Positions 1 to 7,647 of a stretch of DNA of 24,202 bases are shown here, piece by piece. The notes below the pieces were generated by a model that ran no database searches, was not told the origin of the DNA, and saw only the letters and a program-made list of their open reading frames with translations. Position 1 is the stretch's first letter; every line of letters begins with the position of its first letter. The translations under genes were made by a program, and so were the position numbers. Source of the stretch: JBOHCT01 sp050699055 (lineage in GTDB: Bacteria; Actinomycetota; Actinomycetes; Streptosporangiales; JBOHCT01); the NCBI GenBank assembly GCA_050699055.1, contig JBOHCT010000038.1, positions 1-24,202 on the forward strand, given 5' to 3'.

Positions 1-494
1 GTCGCCGCCTGGCCGCCGGCCGTCGACGCGGGGGCCGCGGGCTGCTCCGCACCGCCGGCGAGTTGGCGCTCCAGGCAGTCCGCGAACTGCCCGATGATCT
101 TCCCGCCCACCTCGGCCATGACGTTGCGGCCGAACTGTGCCGGGCGTCCGGTCACGTTGAGCGTCGTATGCACGGTCACGTGGGTCCGATCGCCCTGCTC
201 GCGCAGTTGGGCGTCGACCGTCGCCGAAGCCGTCCCCGACCCGCGTGCCTCCTTGCCTGAGCCCTCGATCGTGACCTTGTGCGCCCCCTCGTCCTTGTCC
301 TTGAAACGGGCGTTGCCACGGTAGGTCACCTGCACGGGGCCTACCTTGACCTTCAGCCGCCCGGTGAACTCGTCGCCGTCGACCGAGTCGAGCGTGGCGC
401 CGGGCATGCACGGCGCCACCCGCTGGACGTCGAGCAGCACCGGCCACGCCTGGTCGACGGGTACCGGAACGGTGAACTCGTGTTCGAGCTCCAT
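1..494 (-). CDS. coxG: CoxG-like SRPBCC family protein (partial, C-terminus cut by window edge)
   Basis: The frame is open from an ATG at 494 to the window edge, 164 codons without a stop, so the 3' end is missing. The ATG follows a strong GAGGAG site. The protein begins MELEHEFTVPVPVDQAWPVL and continues with a PGATL motif, GRLKVKVGPV, and later NVMAEVGGKIIGQFADCLE. This is the pattern of carbon monoxide dehydrogenase subunit G (CoxG/SRPBCC fold). CoxG proteins are known as accessory proteins thought to help recruit or mature molybdenum hydroxylases at the membrane. The visible end is rich in Ala, Pro and Gly, which suggests a disordered linker before a C-terminal tail that is not in the window. 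It lies 39 bp after coxM and is probably the last or next gene of the same operon. The family assignment is firm; the exact role is inferred. Confidence 0.85.
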   Translation of the reverse strand, partial: MELEHEFTVPVPVDQAWPVLLDVQRVAPCMPGATLDSVDGDEFTGRLKVKVGPVQVTYRGNARFKDKDEGAHKVTIEGSGKEARGSGTASATVDAQLREQGDRTHVTVHTTLNVTGRPAQFGRNVMAEVGGKIIGQFADCLERQLAGGAEQPAAPASTAGGQAA

Positions 495-533
495 ACTCCT
501 CCTCTTCCCGCGGCCGCGGCCGCGCGGTCTTGG

Positions 534-1391
534 CTAGACCCCCGCCGCCATGGCGAGTGCGCGGCCCGTGAGGACCTGCGCCAGGTGGCGCCGGTAGTCC
601 TTCTGGCCGTGCAGGTCCTCCGGTGGGTCCGTGCCGTCGGCCGCGTGCCGGGCCGCCTCGCGTAGTGCGTCGCGGTTGGCCTCCGCACCGGAGACCGCCG
701 ACTCTACCGCCCGCGCCCGCACCGGTGTCGAGCCCATGTTCGTGAGCCCCACGCGGGCCTCGGCGACAGACCCGTTGGCCCGCCGTACCGCGGCGGCGGC
801 GCCCACGACCGCCCACGCCTGCGCCACGCGGTTGAACTTCTGGTAGTCGTAGCCCCAGTCGCCGGGGAACTTGGGTATCCGTACGCCGACCAGGACCTCG
901 CCCGGCTCGATCGTGCTCGTCAGGTAATCCTGGAAGAACTCCCCGGAGGGGATCGACCGCTCGCCGCCCGGGCCGCGCACGAGCATCTCGCCGTCGAGCG
1001 CGACCACGACCGCCGGCAGGTCGCCCGCGGGGTCGGCGTGGGCGAGCGAGCCGCCGAAAGTTCCGCGATGGCGTACGGCCGGGTCGGCGACGGTCGCGGT
1101 CGCCTTGGCGATGAGCCCGCAGTACTGGCCGATGAGCGGATCGTGGACGACGTCGTAGTGGGTGGTCATCGCGCCCACGACGAGCGTGTCGCCCTCGTCG
1201 CGTACCCCGCGGAGCTCGTCGACGTGGTTCAGGTCGACGAGCAGCTCGGGGAAGGCCAGCCGCAGCCGCAGCAGCGGCATGAGGCTCTGGCCGCCGGCGA
1301 GCGCCTTGCCCTCGTCGCCGGCCTGCGCGAGCGCCTGCACGGCCTCGCCGACCGTGGACGGACGTACGTACTCGAACGGAGCCGGGATCAC
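534..1391 (-). CDS. coxM: Molybdenum hydroxylase medium subunit, FAD-binding (CoxM-like)
   Basis: This is a 285-residue protein, the usual length for the FAD subunit of xanthine dehydrogenase/CO dehydrogenase family enzymes. The N-terminus FEYVRPSTVGEAVQAL leads to the FAD-binding loop AGGQSLMPLLRLRL (about residues 32-45). The second flavin loop RHRGTFGGSLAHADPAGDLP is at about 107-126. In this family the subunit takes electrons from the 2Fe-2S subunit onto FAD and passes them to an acceptor. Its ATG overlaps the coxL stop by 4 bases (ATGA), a sign of translational coupling. The S-L-M order fits form II enzymes. The true substrate is not shown by the sequence. Confidence 0.93.
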   Translation of the reverse strand: MIPAPFEYVRPSTVGEAVQALAQAGDEGKALAGGQSLMPLLRLRLAFPELLVDLNHVDELRGVRDEGDTLVVGAMTTHYDVVHDPLIGQYCGLIAKATATVADPAVRHRGTFGGSLAHADPAGDLPAVVVALDGEMLVRGPGGERSIPSGEFFQDYLTSTIEPGEVLVGVRIPKFPGDWGYDYQKFNRVAQAWAVVGAAAAVRRANGSVAEARVGLTNMGSTPVRARAVESAVSGAEANRDALREAARHAADGTDPPEDLHGQKDYRRHLAQVLTGRALAMAAGV

Positions 1392-3844
1392 CGCGCACCT
1401 CCCGTGGTCGAAGCGGACTGCGCGCCGCCATAGCCGCCGACCGTACCGGCGGCCGCGCGCTCGCCACCGGCGGCGTCACTCGCAGGACCCTGCTGGATTG
1501 CTCGCCATACCCGCTCCGGCGTGCACGGCATGCGGACGTCGTCGACGCCGTAAGGGCGTAGCGCGTCGACGACCGCGTTGACGACCGCGGGGGTCGAGCC
1601 GATCGTTCCGGTCTCGCCGGCACCCTTCACGCCGAGCGGGTTGCTCGTCGCCGGGGTCACCGTGCGGTCGGTCGTGAACGTCGGCACGTCCGGCGCGGCG
1701 GGCACGAGGTAGTCGGCGAGCGTGCCCGTCGTGAGGTTGCCATCGGCGTCGTACACCGCCTCCTCGTACAGGGCCTGCGCGAGGCCCTGGGTGATACCGC
1801 CGTGGACCTGACCGTCGAGGAGCATCGGGTTGACGACCCGCCCCACGTCGTCGACCGCGACGTACGAGCGGACCTTGACGTGGCCGGTCTCGGTGTCGAC
1901 CTCGACCGCGCACAGGTGGGTGCCGTGGGGGAACGAGAAGTTCTCCGGGTCGAAGACGAAGTCGGCCATCAGGCCGGGCTCCATGCCGTCGGGCAGGTTG
2001 TGGGCGGCGAAGGCGGCGAGTGCCACCGCTTGGATCGTCGTGGCGTTCTCCGGCGATCCCTTGACGCGGAATGTCCCGCGCTCGAACTCGAGGTCGTCTG
2101 GGTTGGCCTCGAGCAGGTGCGCGGCGATCGTCCGCGCCTTGGCGAGGACCCGCTCGCCTGCCTTGTAGACCGCGATCCCGCCGACCGCGAGCGACCGCGA
2201 GCCGTAGGTGTCCATGCCCATCGGCGAGGACTGAGTGTCTCCGTGGATGAGCTCGATGTCCTCGAAGGGCACGCCCAGCAGGTCGGAGACGATCTGACTG
2301 AAGCCCGTGTCGTGGCCCTGGCCGTGCGGGCTGATGCCGGTGACGACCTCCACCTTGCCGGTCGGCAGGACGCGGATGTTCGCGGCCTCCCAGCCGCCTG
2401 CGCCGTACGACAGCGAGCCGAGTACCCGCGATGGCGCGAGCCCGCACATCTCGGTGTAGGTCGATGTGCCGATGCCGAGCTGCACCGGGTCGCCGCGGTC
2501 ACGCCGTGCCTTCTGCTCGCGGCGCAGCTCGTCGTAGCCGAGCAGCTGCAGCGCCTTGTCGGTGGCGGCCTCGTAGTTGCCGCTGTCGTAGGTGAGCGCC
2601 CCGGTGACCGTCGTGTAGGGGAACTCGTCGTGGGCGATCCAGTTGCGCCGGCGCACCTCGATCGGGTCCATGCCGAGCTCGTGGGCGAGCTCGTCCATGA
2701 TCCGCTCGATGGCGAACGTGGCCTCCGGGCGGCCGGCGCCGCGGTAGGCGTCGGTCGGACATTTGGTCGTGAAGACACCGGTGCAGGTGAACGCGTACGC
2801 GTCCATCTTGTAGATGCCGGGATACATGAACGCCCCGAGGATCGGGATCCCCGGCGTCACGAGCTGGAGGTAGGCCCCCATGTCGGCGAGCAGGTCGACC
2901 TTGAGGCCGAGCAGCTTCCCGTCGCGGGTCGCGGCGACCTCGACGTCCTGGATCTGGTCGCGCCCCTGGACGGTCGTCTGGAAGCCCTCGCTGCGGCTCT
3001 CCGTCCACTTCACCGGCCTGCCGAGCCGCTTGGCGACGAGCAGGGCGGCGACCTCCTCGGCGTAGACGTCGAGCTTGGAGCCGAAGCCGCCGCCGACGTC
3101 CGGCGCCACCACCCGGATCTTGTGCTCCGAGATGCCGGTCTGCATCGCGAGCATGAGCTTCAGGATGTGCGGGACCTGGGTCGCCGACCACATCGTGTAC
3201 TCGTCGGCGACAGGGGCGCACACGACCGCCCGCGGCTCCATGGCCGCCGCGATGAGGCGCTGGTTGATATAGCGGCGGTGCACGACGACCCCGCCCTCGG
3301 ACTGGGCACGGCTCTTCGCCGTGTCGTAGTCGCCGCCCGCGAACGGCCACTCGTAGCACTTGTTCGTGCCTTTGTCGGAGTGGACGAGCGAAGAGCCCTC
3401 GGCGAGCGCCTGCTCCATCTCGGTCACGGCTTCCAGCGGCTCGAAGTCCACGTCGATGGCCTCGAGCGCGTCGGCCGCCGCGTACCTGTCGTTCGCGACG
3501 ACGACCGCGACCGGTTCGCCGACGTAGCGCACCTCGTCCACCGCGACCGGCGGGTGATCGGGTTGCACCATGTCCGGCGTGACCGGCCAGGCACACGGGA
3601 GGCTGCCCTGCTCCGCCGCGAAGTCGCGCCCGCTGAACGCGGCGACGACCCCAGGCTGCTCGAGCGCGGGGGAGACGTCGACGCGGCTGATCCGCGCGTG
3701 TGCCATCGGGCTGCGCAGCAACGTCATGTACAGCAGGCCAGGCATCTGGATGTTGTCCGTCCAGTTGGTCCGCCCGGTGACGAGGTGGGCGTCTTCCTTG
3801 CGCGGGCGGGCCTGACCGAACTGAAGGTCCGTGGCAGTGGTCAT
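1388..3844 (-). CDS. coxL: Molybdopterin-binding large subunit of form II CO dehydrogenase-like hydroxylase
   Basis: This is an 818-residue catalytic subunit starting at the ATG at 3844, which overlaps the coxS stop by 4 bases. The open frame extends upstream to 3937, but only inside coxS and without family similarity, so the inner start is preferred. Visible motifs are RPRKEDAHLVTGR at the start, MEPR (about 202-205), VGGGFGSK (about 250-257, cofactor binding) and the active-site loop AYRGAGR (366-372). Near the end KGAGETGTIGS carries the likely catalytic Glu. Form I CO dehydrogenases, the demonstrated CO oxidisers, have AYxCSFR with a Cys that binds copper. This protein lacks that Cys and has the form II motif. 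It is therefore an aerobic Mo-hydroxylase of unproven substrate: CO oxidation is possible but not supported, and an aldehyde, purine-like or other heterocyclic substrate is equally possible. Confidence 0.93.
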   Translation of the reverse strand: MTTATDLQFGQARPRKEDAHLVTGRTNWTDNIQMPGLLYMTLLRSPMAHARISRVDVSPALEQPGVVAAFSGRDFAAEQGSLPCAWPVTPDMVQPDHPPVAVDEVRYVGEPVAVVVANDRYAAADALEAIDVDFEPLEAVTEMEQALAEGSSLVHSDKGTNKCYEWPFAGGDYDTAKSRAQSEGGVVVHRRYINQRLIAAAMEPRAVVCAPVADEYTMWSATQVPHILKLMLAMQTGISEHKIRVVAPDVGGGFGSKLDVYAEEVAALLVAKRLGRPVKWTESRSEGFQTTVQGRDQIQDVEVAATRDGKLLGLKVDLLADMGAYLQLVTPGIPILGAFMYPGIYKMDAYAFTCTGVFTTKCPTDAYRGAGRPEATFAIERIMDELAHELGMDPIEVRRRNWIAHDEFPYTTVTGALTYDSGNYEAATDKALQLLGYDELRREQKARRDRGDPVQLGIGTSTYTEMCGLAPSRVLGSLSYGAGGWEAANIRVLPTGKVEVVTGISPHGQGHDTGFSQIVSDLLGVPFEDIELIHGDTQSSPMGMDTYGSRSLAVGGIAVYKAGERVLAKARTIAAHLLEANPDDLEFERGTFRVKGSPENATTIQAVALAAFAAHNLPDGMEPGLMADFVFDPENFSFPHGTHLCAVEVDTETGHVKVRSYVAVDDVGRVVNPMLLDGQVHGGITQGLAQALYEEAVYDADGNLTTGTLADYLVPAAPDVPTFTTDRTVTPATSNPLGVKGAGETGTIGSTPAVVNAVVDALRPYGVDDVRMPCTPERVWRAIQQGPASDAAGGERAAAGTVGGYGGAQSASTTGGAR

Positions 3845-4341
3845 ACCGACGCTCCCTCTGTCGTGGTCGTCGCTCCGCTCCGCATCTCGGCCGCGGCGTG
3901 CTGGACGGCACGGACGATGTGCTGATACCCGGTGCACCGGCAGAGATTGCCCTCCAGGCCCTCACGGACCTCCTCCTCGGAGGGGTCGGGGTTCTCCCGC
4001 AACAGGTCGACGGCTGCCATGATCATGCCCGGCGTGCAGTAGCCGCACTGCAAGGCGTGATCGGCGTTGAAGGCCTTCTGCAGCGGGTGCCACTCGTCGT
4101 CGCTCGCGAGGCCCTCGATCGTGGTGATCTCGCTACCGTCGACCTGGACGGCGAGCACGGAACAGCTCTTGACGCTCTTGCCGTCCATGGTGACCGTGCA
4201 GGCACCGCAGTTCGTGGTGTCGCAGCCGATCGGGGTGCCGACCTTCCCGAGCCGGTCGCGCAGATAATGGGCCAATAGCAGGCGTGGTTCGACGTCGTCG
4301 CTGTGTTGGACGCCGTCGACCTGCACAGAAACACGTGGCAT
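3841..4341 (-). CDS. coxS: 2Fe-2S small subunit of Mo-hydroxylase (CoxS-like)
   Basis: This 166-residue protein has both iron-sulphur clusters of the family. The plant-type ferredoxin domain uses C40, C45, C48 and C60 (GCDTTNCGACTVTMDGKSVK followed by SC). The C-terminal helical domain uses C99 and C102 (QCGYCTPGM) and C134 and C136 (GNLCRCTGYQ). It passes electrons from the molybdenum site to the FAD subunit. The ATG follows GGGAGGAC. It is the first gene of the coxS-coxL-coxM-coxG operon, preceded by a 286-bp non-coding region that should hold the promoter. The last ~10 residues are Thr-rich and not conserved. Family assignment is certain; the substrate of the complex is not. Confidence 0.95.
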   Translation of the reverse strand: MPRVSVQVDGVQHSDDVEPRLLLAHYLRDRLGKVGTPIGCDTTNCGACTVTMDGKSVKSCSVLAVQVDGSEITTIEGLASDDEWHPLQKAFNADHALQCGYCTPGMIMAAVDLLRENPDPSEEEVREGLEGNLCRCTGYQHIVRAVQHAAAEMRSGATTTTEGASV

Positions 4342-4627
4342 GTGTCCTCCCGTTGGCGCCTCGGGTGTGCTGGCTTAAGGGGCCGCCATGGCGTCTGTGG
4401 CGGACGCGTGCCGCCTCGACATGGCTTGCGACATGACCCCTTCCCATCGTGTGGTGACATCGTGGGTGACCTCTCGGTTACATCTCGATGACTCTGCCAA
4501 CGTAAGACGACCACGCCCCGTGGGGAAGACCTTCGGGCCTGCGAGGGGCGAGTTGTCCCAGATGGTCCGGAAGGTTCGCGTCCGGTCTCTGATGGTTCGG
4601 ACCCGCGGCGTCCGGCGCCGCCGTTTC
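4342..4627. other. Non-coding region upstream of the cox operon
   Basis: No convincing gene lies here. The region separates the 3' end of the small PspC gene from the start of coxS, both on the minus strand, so it should carry the cox promoter. It contains two imperfect 25-base direct repeats, 30 bp apart start to start (4561-4585 and 4591-4615). A second pair of short direct repeats sits around 4452-4475: GGTGAC occurs twice with 12-bp spacing. No clear -10/-35 pair or strong terminator was found. Confidence 0.5.
4561..4615. repeat. Imperfect 25-bp direct repeat, 30-bp period
   Basis: Bases 4561-4585 and 4591-4615 both begin GATGGT and end GCGTCCGG, and they match at 18 of 25 positions by eye. 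The 30-bp spacing puts the copies on the same face of the helix, as expected for a tandem operator. They lie about 220-270 bp upstream of coxS. The function is inferred only from position and spacing. Confidence 0.4.
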
Positions 4628-5152
4628 TCAGCCGCTGGGGCCGTCCCCCCACGGGCGTCGTACGGACCGTCCCTCGGGAGACGGACCCTCGGACGCGGAG
4701 GGGTATTCGCCGGGCTCGTGGCGTACGGCGCCGAACAGGTCGGAGATCCTCGCCCCGCGGCGGTGCGCGATGAGCAGAACGAGCCCCACCACACAGCCCA
4801 GAGCGATCAGCGGAGCAGCGGGATCGTGGACGAAGAAAAACGTAGGTCCGACCACAAGGCCGAGAACGAGCACGGCGAGGGCGGCCACGATCCCGGTGTC
4901 GAGCTGTCCCCTCAGCAGGCGTCGAACGGAGGGCTCGGCTTTCGCCTCCGCGGGGAGGAGCAGCCACCCCAACCCGTACAGCACCAGACCCAGTCCTTGC
5001 ACGAAGGCCAAGACGCCGAAGGCGACACGGTAGATCACCGGGTCGATGTCGGTGCGGCGGGCGAGGCCGGCACAGACCCCGCCCACGATGCGGTCGCCGT
5101 CGCCACGGGTCAGCCGTGACGACGAACGCGGCTCGCGGTTGTCGGCATTCAC
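4628..5152 (-). CDS. PspC domain membrane protein
   Basis: This 174-residue protein starts at GTG 5152, with a GGAGG site about 10 bases upstream. The PspC domain is at residues ~16-71: RIVGGVCAGLARRTDIDP, then a hydrophobic segment ending LGWLLLPAEAK. Two more membrane spans follow (about 88-108 and 113-130), then a polar, Ser/Pro/Gly-rich cytoplasmic tail. PspC proteins are membrane sensors or partners in envelope-stress responses. The gene diverges from a PspC-fused histidine kinase across a 314-bp gap. Such divergent PspC genes beside a kinase-regulator pair are common in actinobacteria, so it is probably a target or partner of that two-component system. Confidence 0.85.
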   Translation of the reverse strand: MNADNREPRSSSRLTRGDGDRIVGGVCAGLARRTDIDPVIYRVAFGVLAFVQGLGLVLYGLGWLLLPAEAKAEPSVRRLLRGQLDTGIVAALAVLVLGLVVGPTFFFVHDPAAPLIALGCVVGLVLLIAHRRGARISDLFGAVRHEPGEYPSASEGPSPEGRSVRRPWGDGPSG

Positions 5153-5466
5153 TGTCGCGCTTGCCTCCTCATGGCTTCATCTTGGCTCGAATCGGGTCGG
5201 CGCACCATCAGGGGGGCCGCCGCCGGCCGCGGCGCGATGCTGGGGCGCGGCGGCGAGCGGAGGCCGACAGCCACGACGATGCCGGGAACGTCGCCCGCGG
5301 GCCGAGGCCTCGCCGCCGGTGGGGAAGAGCACGAGACCTCATCCTCGGGCGGCGGCCCGTGGGTGCCTATCGGGGATGCCCCCGGCTGTACCCGGAGCGG
5401 TCCCGTAGGAGAGACCCGTGGTTCGCCGGATGTGCTCCACGGCGGGGCGCGTGTGACGATGCTCGG
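5153..5466. promoter_or_regulatory. Shared regulatory region between divergent PspC genes
   Basis: This 314-bp region has no convincing gene; the open frames in it have no protein-like composition or family match. It must hold the promoters of both PspC genes. A perfect 6-bp inverted repeat (CCGTGG at 5416-5421, CCACGG at 5437-5442) lies just upstream of the kinase start. GACGAT six bases before the GTG at 5467 is a weak -10 candidate that would make the kinase mRNA leaderless. The region is a natural place for autoregulation by the response regulator. Confidence 0.45.
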
Positions 5467-6648
5467 GTGACCCCGACGCCCGTGTACCGACGCGCCACGA
5501 GCGGTCGGCTGATCGCCGGCGTGTGCCGGGGTCTCGCTGCCCACGTCGGGCTGCGGCCGATCGTCGTCCGGCTCGCTTTCGCGGTGCTCACGTTGGCGGG
5601 TGGCATCGGGATCCTCGCGTACCTCGCGTTCTGGGCACTCGTCCCCGCGGAACCGGTCCCACCGGACGCCAAACGCTCTCGGCTGCGGGAGTGGTCGCGC
5701 TTCCTGCTGTTCGGTGTCCTCACGGTGGGCGGCCTCGTCGCTCTCGGCAACTTCTGGGCGCAGGCGCAGGCCACGTGGGCTGTCGTGCTGGTGGGCCTCG
5801 GCGCCGCGATCCTGTGGCAGCGAGCGGACCCGAGCCGGCGAGAGCAGTGGCTGACCGGGGAGCGGGGGCTGTGGCCACGCGCGATCGTGGGCGGCGGGCT
5901 CGTCGCCGTCGGCATCGTCGGCCTGGTGGCCGCGCAGGGCGACCTCGCGGCGGCACGGGAGGGGCTGCTGCTCGCCGCCCTCGTGGTCGCCGGCCTGGGG
6001 ATCACGTTCGCGCCGTGGTGGCTGCGCATGGCTCGGGACCTACGGGCCGAGCGGGTGGAGCGAATCCGTTCACAAGAGCGCGCGGAGCTCGCCGCCCACC
6101 TGCACGACTCCGTCCTGCATACGCTCGCCCTGTTGCAGCGCAATGCCGACGACGCGGGGACGGTTCGCAGGTTGGCCCGCGCCCAGGAGCGGGAGCTCAG
6201 GAGCTGGCTGTACGGCCCCGGCGTCCAGGACACCGCGACCTTCGCCGCGGCGGTGGAAGGCGTCGCCGCCGAGGTGGAGGACATCTACGGCGTGCCCATC
6301 GAGGTCGTGCACGTCGGCGACTGTCCCGTCGACGACGCGCTCTCCGCCTGCCTCCAGGCCGCGCGTGAGGCGATGGTCAACGCCGCGAAGTACGCTGGGG
6401 CGACGTCGATCTCGGTGTACGCCGAGGTGGAGTCGGAGCAAGTGACGATCTTCGTGCGCGACAAGGGAAAGGGCTTCGACCTCGACGCCGTCTCTCCCGA
6501 CCGGTACGGCGTACGGGAGTCGATCGTCGGGCGCATGCGCCGGGCCGGTGGCGAGGCGACGGTCCGTACCGCGCCGGGCGAGGGCACGGAGGTTCAGCTG
6601 GAGTTGCCGAGGAGACCATCTCGAGGGACACCGAGAGGGCCACAGTGA
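5467..6648 (+). CDS. PspC-fused two-component sensor histidine kinase
   Basis: The chosen start is GTG 5467 (393 residues), because the PspC domain begins at once (RRATSGRLIAGVCRGLAAHV). The open frame upstream is low-complexity and unlike the family. The PspC domain covers about residues 7-62, followed by three or four more membrane spans to about 185 (one pair around 78-117, another around 137-183). A HisKA_3-type dimerisation domain follows, with the phosphoacceptor His in HLHDSVLHTL (H213). The HATPase domain has its N box at AREAMVNAAKYA (N305), DKGKGF (332-337) and GEGTEV (371-376). It should autophosphorylate and signal to the LuxR-type regulator whose start overlaps its stop (GTGA). 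The signal is probably membrane or envelope state, inferred from the PspC domain. Confidence 0.92.
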   Translation: MTPTPVYRRATSGRLIAGVCRGLAAHVGLRPIVVRLAFAVLTLAGGIGILAYLAFWALVPAEPVPPDAKRSRLREWSRFLLFGVLTVGGLVALGNFWAQAQATWAVVLVGLGAAILWQRADPSRREQWLTGERGLWPRAIVGGGLVAVGIVGLVAAQGDLAAAREGLLLAALVVAGLGITFAPWWLRMARDLRAERVERIRSQERAELAAHLHDSVLHTLALLQRNADDAGTVRRLARAQERELRSWLYGPGVQDTATFAAAVEGVAAEVEDIYGVPIEVVHVGDCPVDDALSACLQAAREAMVNAAKYAGATSISVYAEVESEQVTIFVRDKGKGFDLDAVSPDRYGVRESIVGRMRRAGGEATVRTAPGEGTEVQLELPRRPSRGTPRGPQ

Positions 6649-7430
6649 GCGAGCATGTACGGGTCGTCATCGTCGACGACCACCGACTGTTCCGTGCCGG
6701 CGTGCGCGCCGAGCTGGGCGACGCGGTCGAGGTCGTCGGCGAGGCCGAGGACGTCGAGGGCGCGGTCGCGACGATCGCGGGGGTACTCCCTGACGTTGTC
6801 CTCCTCGACGTTCACCTGCCCGGCGGGGGAGGCCAGAGCGTGCTGCGGGAGCTCTCTTCCTCGTGTCCTGAGGTCCGGTTCCTCGCCCTTTCGGTGTCTG
6901 ACGCGGCCGAGGACGTCATCGGGATCATTCGCGCCGGCGCGCGGGGGTACGTCACGAAGACCATCTCCGGCGAGGAGCTGACCGACGCGATCGACCGGGT
7001 GGCCGCGGGCGACGCGGTCTTCTCGCCGCGGCTCGCGGGTTTCGTGCTCGACGCGTTCGCGGCCACGGACGCACCGTCCGTCGACCCAGAGCTCGACCTG
7101 CTGACCCGGCGGGAGCGGGAGGTGCTGCGGCTCATCGCCCGGGGGTACGCGTACAAGGAGATCGCGCGGCGGCTGTACATCTCGGTGAAGACGGTGGAGA
7201 CGCACGTGTCGTCGGTGCTGCGCAAGCTGCAGCTCTCGAACCGGTATGAGCTGTCGCGCTGGGCGACTGCCCGCCGCCTGGTCTTAGGGTGCACACGCCC
7301 ACACGGTGTCAGTCGAGGCCGAGCACGACGCGAAGTGTGTTCTCGACGGCGCGAAGCTCCCCTGGCGCGAGTAGCCCGAGCCGTCGTCGAAGCTGGTGCT
7401 TCCGCACGGTGTGGACGTCTGTGCAGTTGA
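6645..7430 (+). CDS. LuxR/NarL-type response regulator with abnormal C-terminal extension
   Basis: This is a 261-residue protein starting at GTG 6645, overlapping the kinase stop by 4 bases. The receiver domain (about 5-120) has the acidic pair D11-D12, the phosphorylation site D55 in VVLLDVHLPG and K105 in GYVTKTIS. The DNA-binding domain (about 150-213) shows LTRREREVLRLIARGYAYKE and the recognition helix VKTVETHVSSVLRKL. Relatives end shortly after the last helix, around residue 213-216. Here about 48 more residues follow, Arg/Ala/Cys-rich with no recognisable fold, and about 39 of them are encoded opposite the 3' end of mazF. A TAG sits one frame away just after codon 213, so a one-base change may have removed the old stop. 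The core function is secure; the tail is probably a read-through artefact of DNA rearrangement. Confidence 0.9.
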   Translation: MSEHVRVVIVDDHRLFRAGVRAELGDAVEVVGEAEDVEGAVATIAGVLPDVVLLDVHLPGGGGQSVLRELSSSCPEVRFLALSVSDAAEDVIGIIRAGARGYVTKTISGEELTDAIDRVAAGDAVFSPRLAGFVLDAFAATDAPSVDPELDLLTRREREVLRLIARGYAYKEIARRLYISVKTVETHVSSVLRKLQLSNRYELSRWATARRLVLGCTRPHGVSRGRARREVCSRRREAPLARVARAVVEAGASARCGRLCS

Positions 7431-7647
7431 CGTACGACTCGTCGTGCTTCTTCAATCCGGCGTCTGGGCCAAGAGGAATGTGGGTCCACAAAGGCCCCGC
7501 GGTGCCAGTGATGGTAACGACGGTGACCGCGGAAAGCGGCGCCGCGATGCGGTTGATGGTCAGGATCACAACAGGATGGGGTCCGATCCGCGCCGGGAAG
7601 GCGCATATCCACGCCTCGCCTCGTAGGGGTGTGCCACGCACTACCAC
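7309..7647 (-). CDS. mazF: MazF/PemK-type endoribonuclease toxin
   Basis: This 112-residue protein matches the PemK/MazF fold. An RGEAW start motif is followed by PHPVVILT, then VTVVTITGTAG, IPLGPDAGL, VNCTDVHTVRKHQL and the end LRVVLGLD. Toxins of this family cleave RNA at short sequences and are held inactive by the neighbouring antitoxin. The start is GTG at 7647 or GTG at 7641; either overlaps or abuts the antitoxin stop (TAG at 7641-7643), showing translational coupling. The last ~122 bases overlap the tail of the converging response regulator. The conserved residues expected near the start (RGE, PVV) are present, so it may be active. Confidence 0.85.
   Translation of the reverse strand: MVVRGTPLRGEAWICAFPARIGPHPVVILTINRIAAPLSAVTVVTITGTAGPLWTHIPLGPDAGLKKHDESYVNCTDVHTVRKHQLRRRLGLLAPGELRAVENTLRVVLGLD

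Noticed and set aside
1388..3844. Bona fide form I CO dehydrogenase
   Set aside because: The active-site loop is AYRGAGR without the copper-binding Cys, and the gene order is S-L-M.
1802..3925. Open frame of about 707 codons on the plus strand opposite coxL
   Set aside because: High GC suppresses stops on the opposite strand. The translation is Arg/Val/Asp-rich without a known fold, while the minus strand encodes a complete CoxL.
3845..3937. Upstream extension of coxL into coxS
   Set aside because: It overlaps the conserved coxS end; the ATGA overlap and the family N-terminus support the start at 3844.
4561..4615. CRISPR array
   Set aside because: Only two imperfect copies with a 5-base gap; no spacers of regular length and no cas genes.
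4342..5466. Several plus-strand frames across the small PspC gene and the gaps around it
   Set aside because: Arg/Pro/Gly-rich translations with no motif; the PspC protein on the minus strand explains the coding signal.
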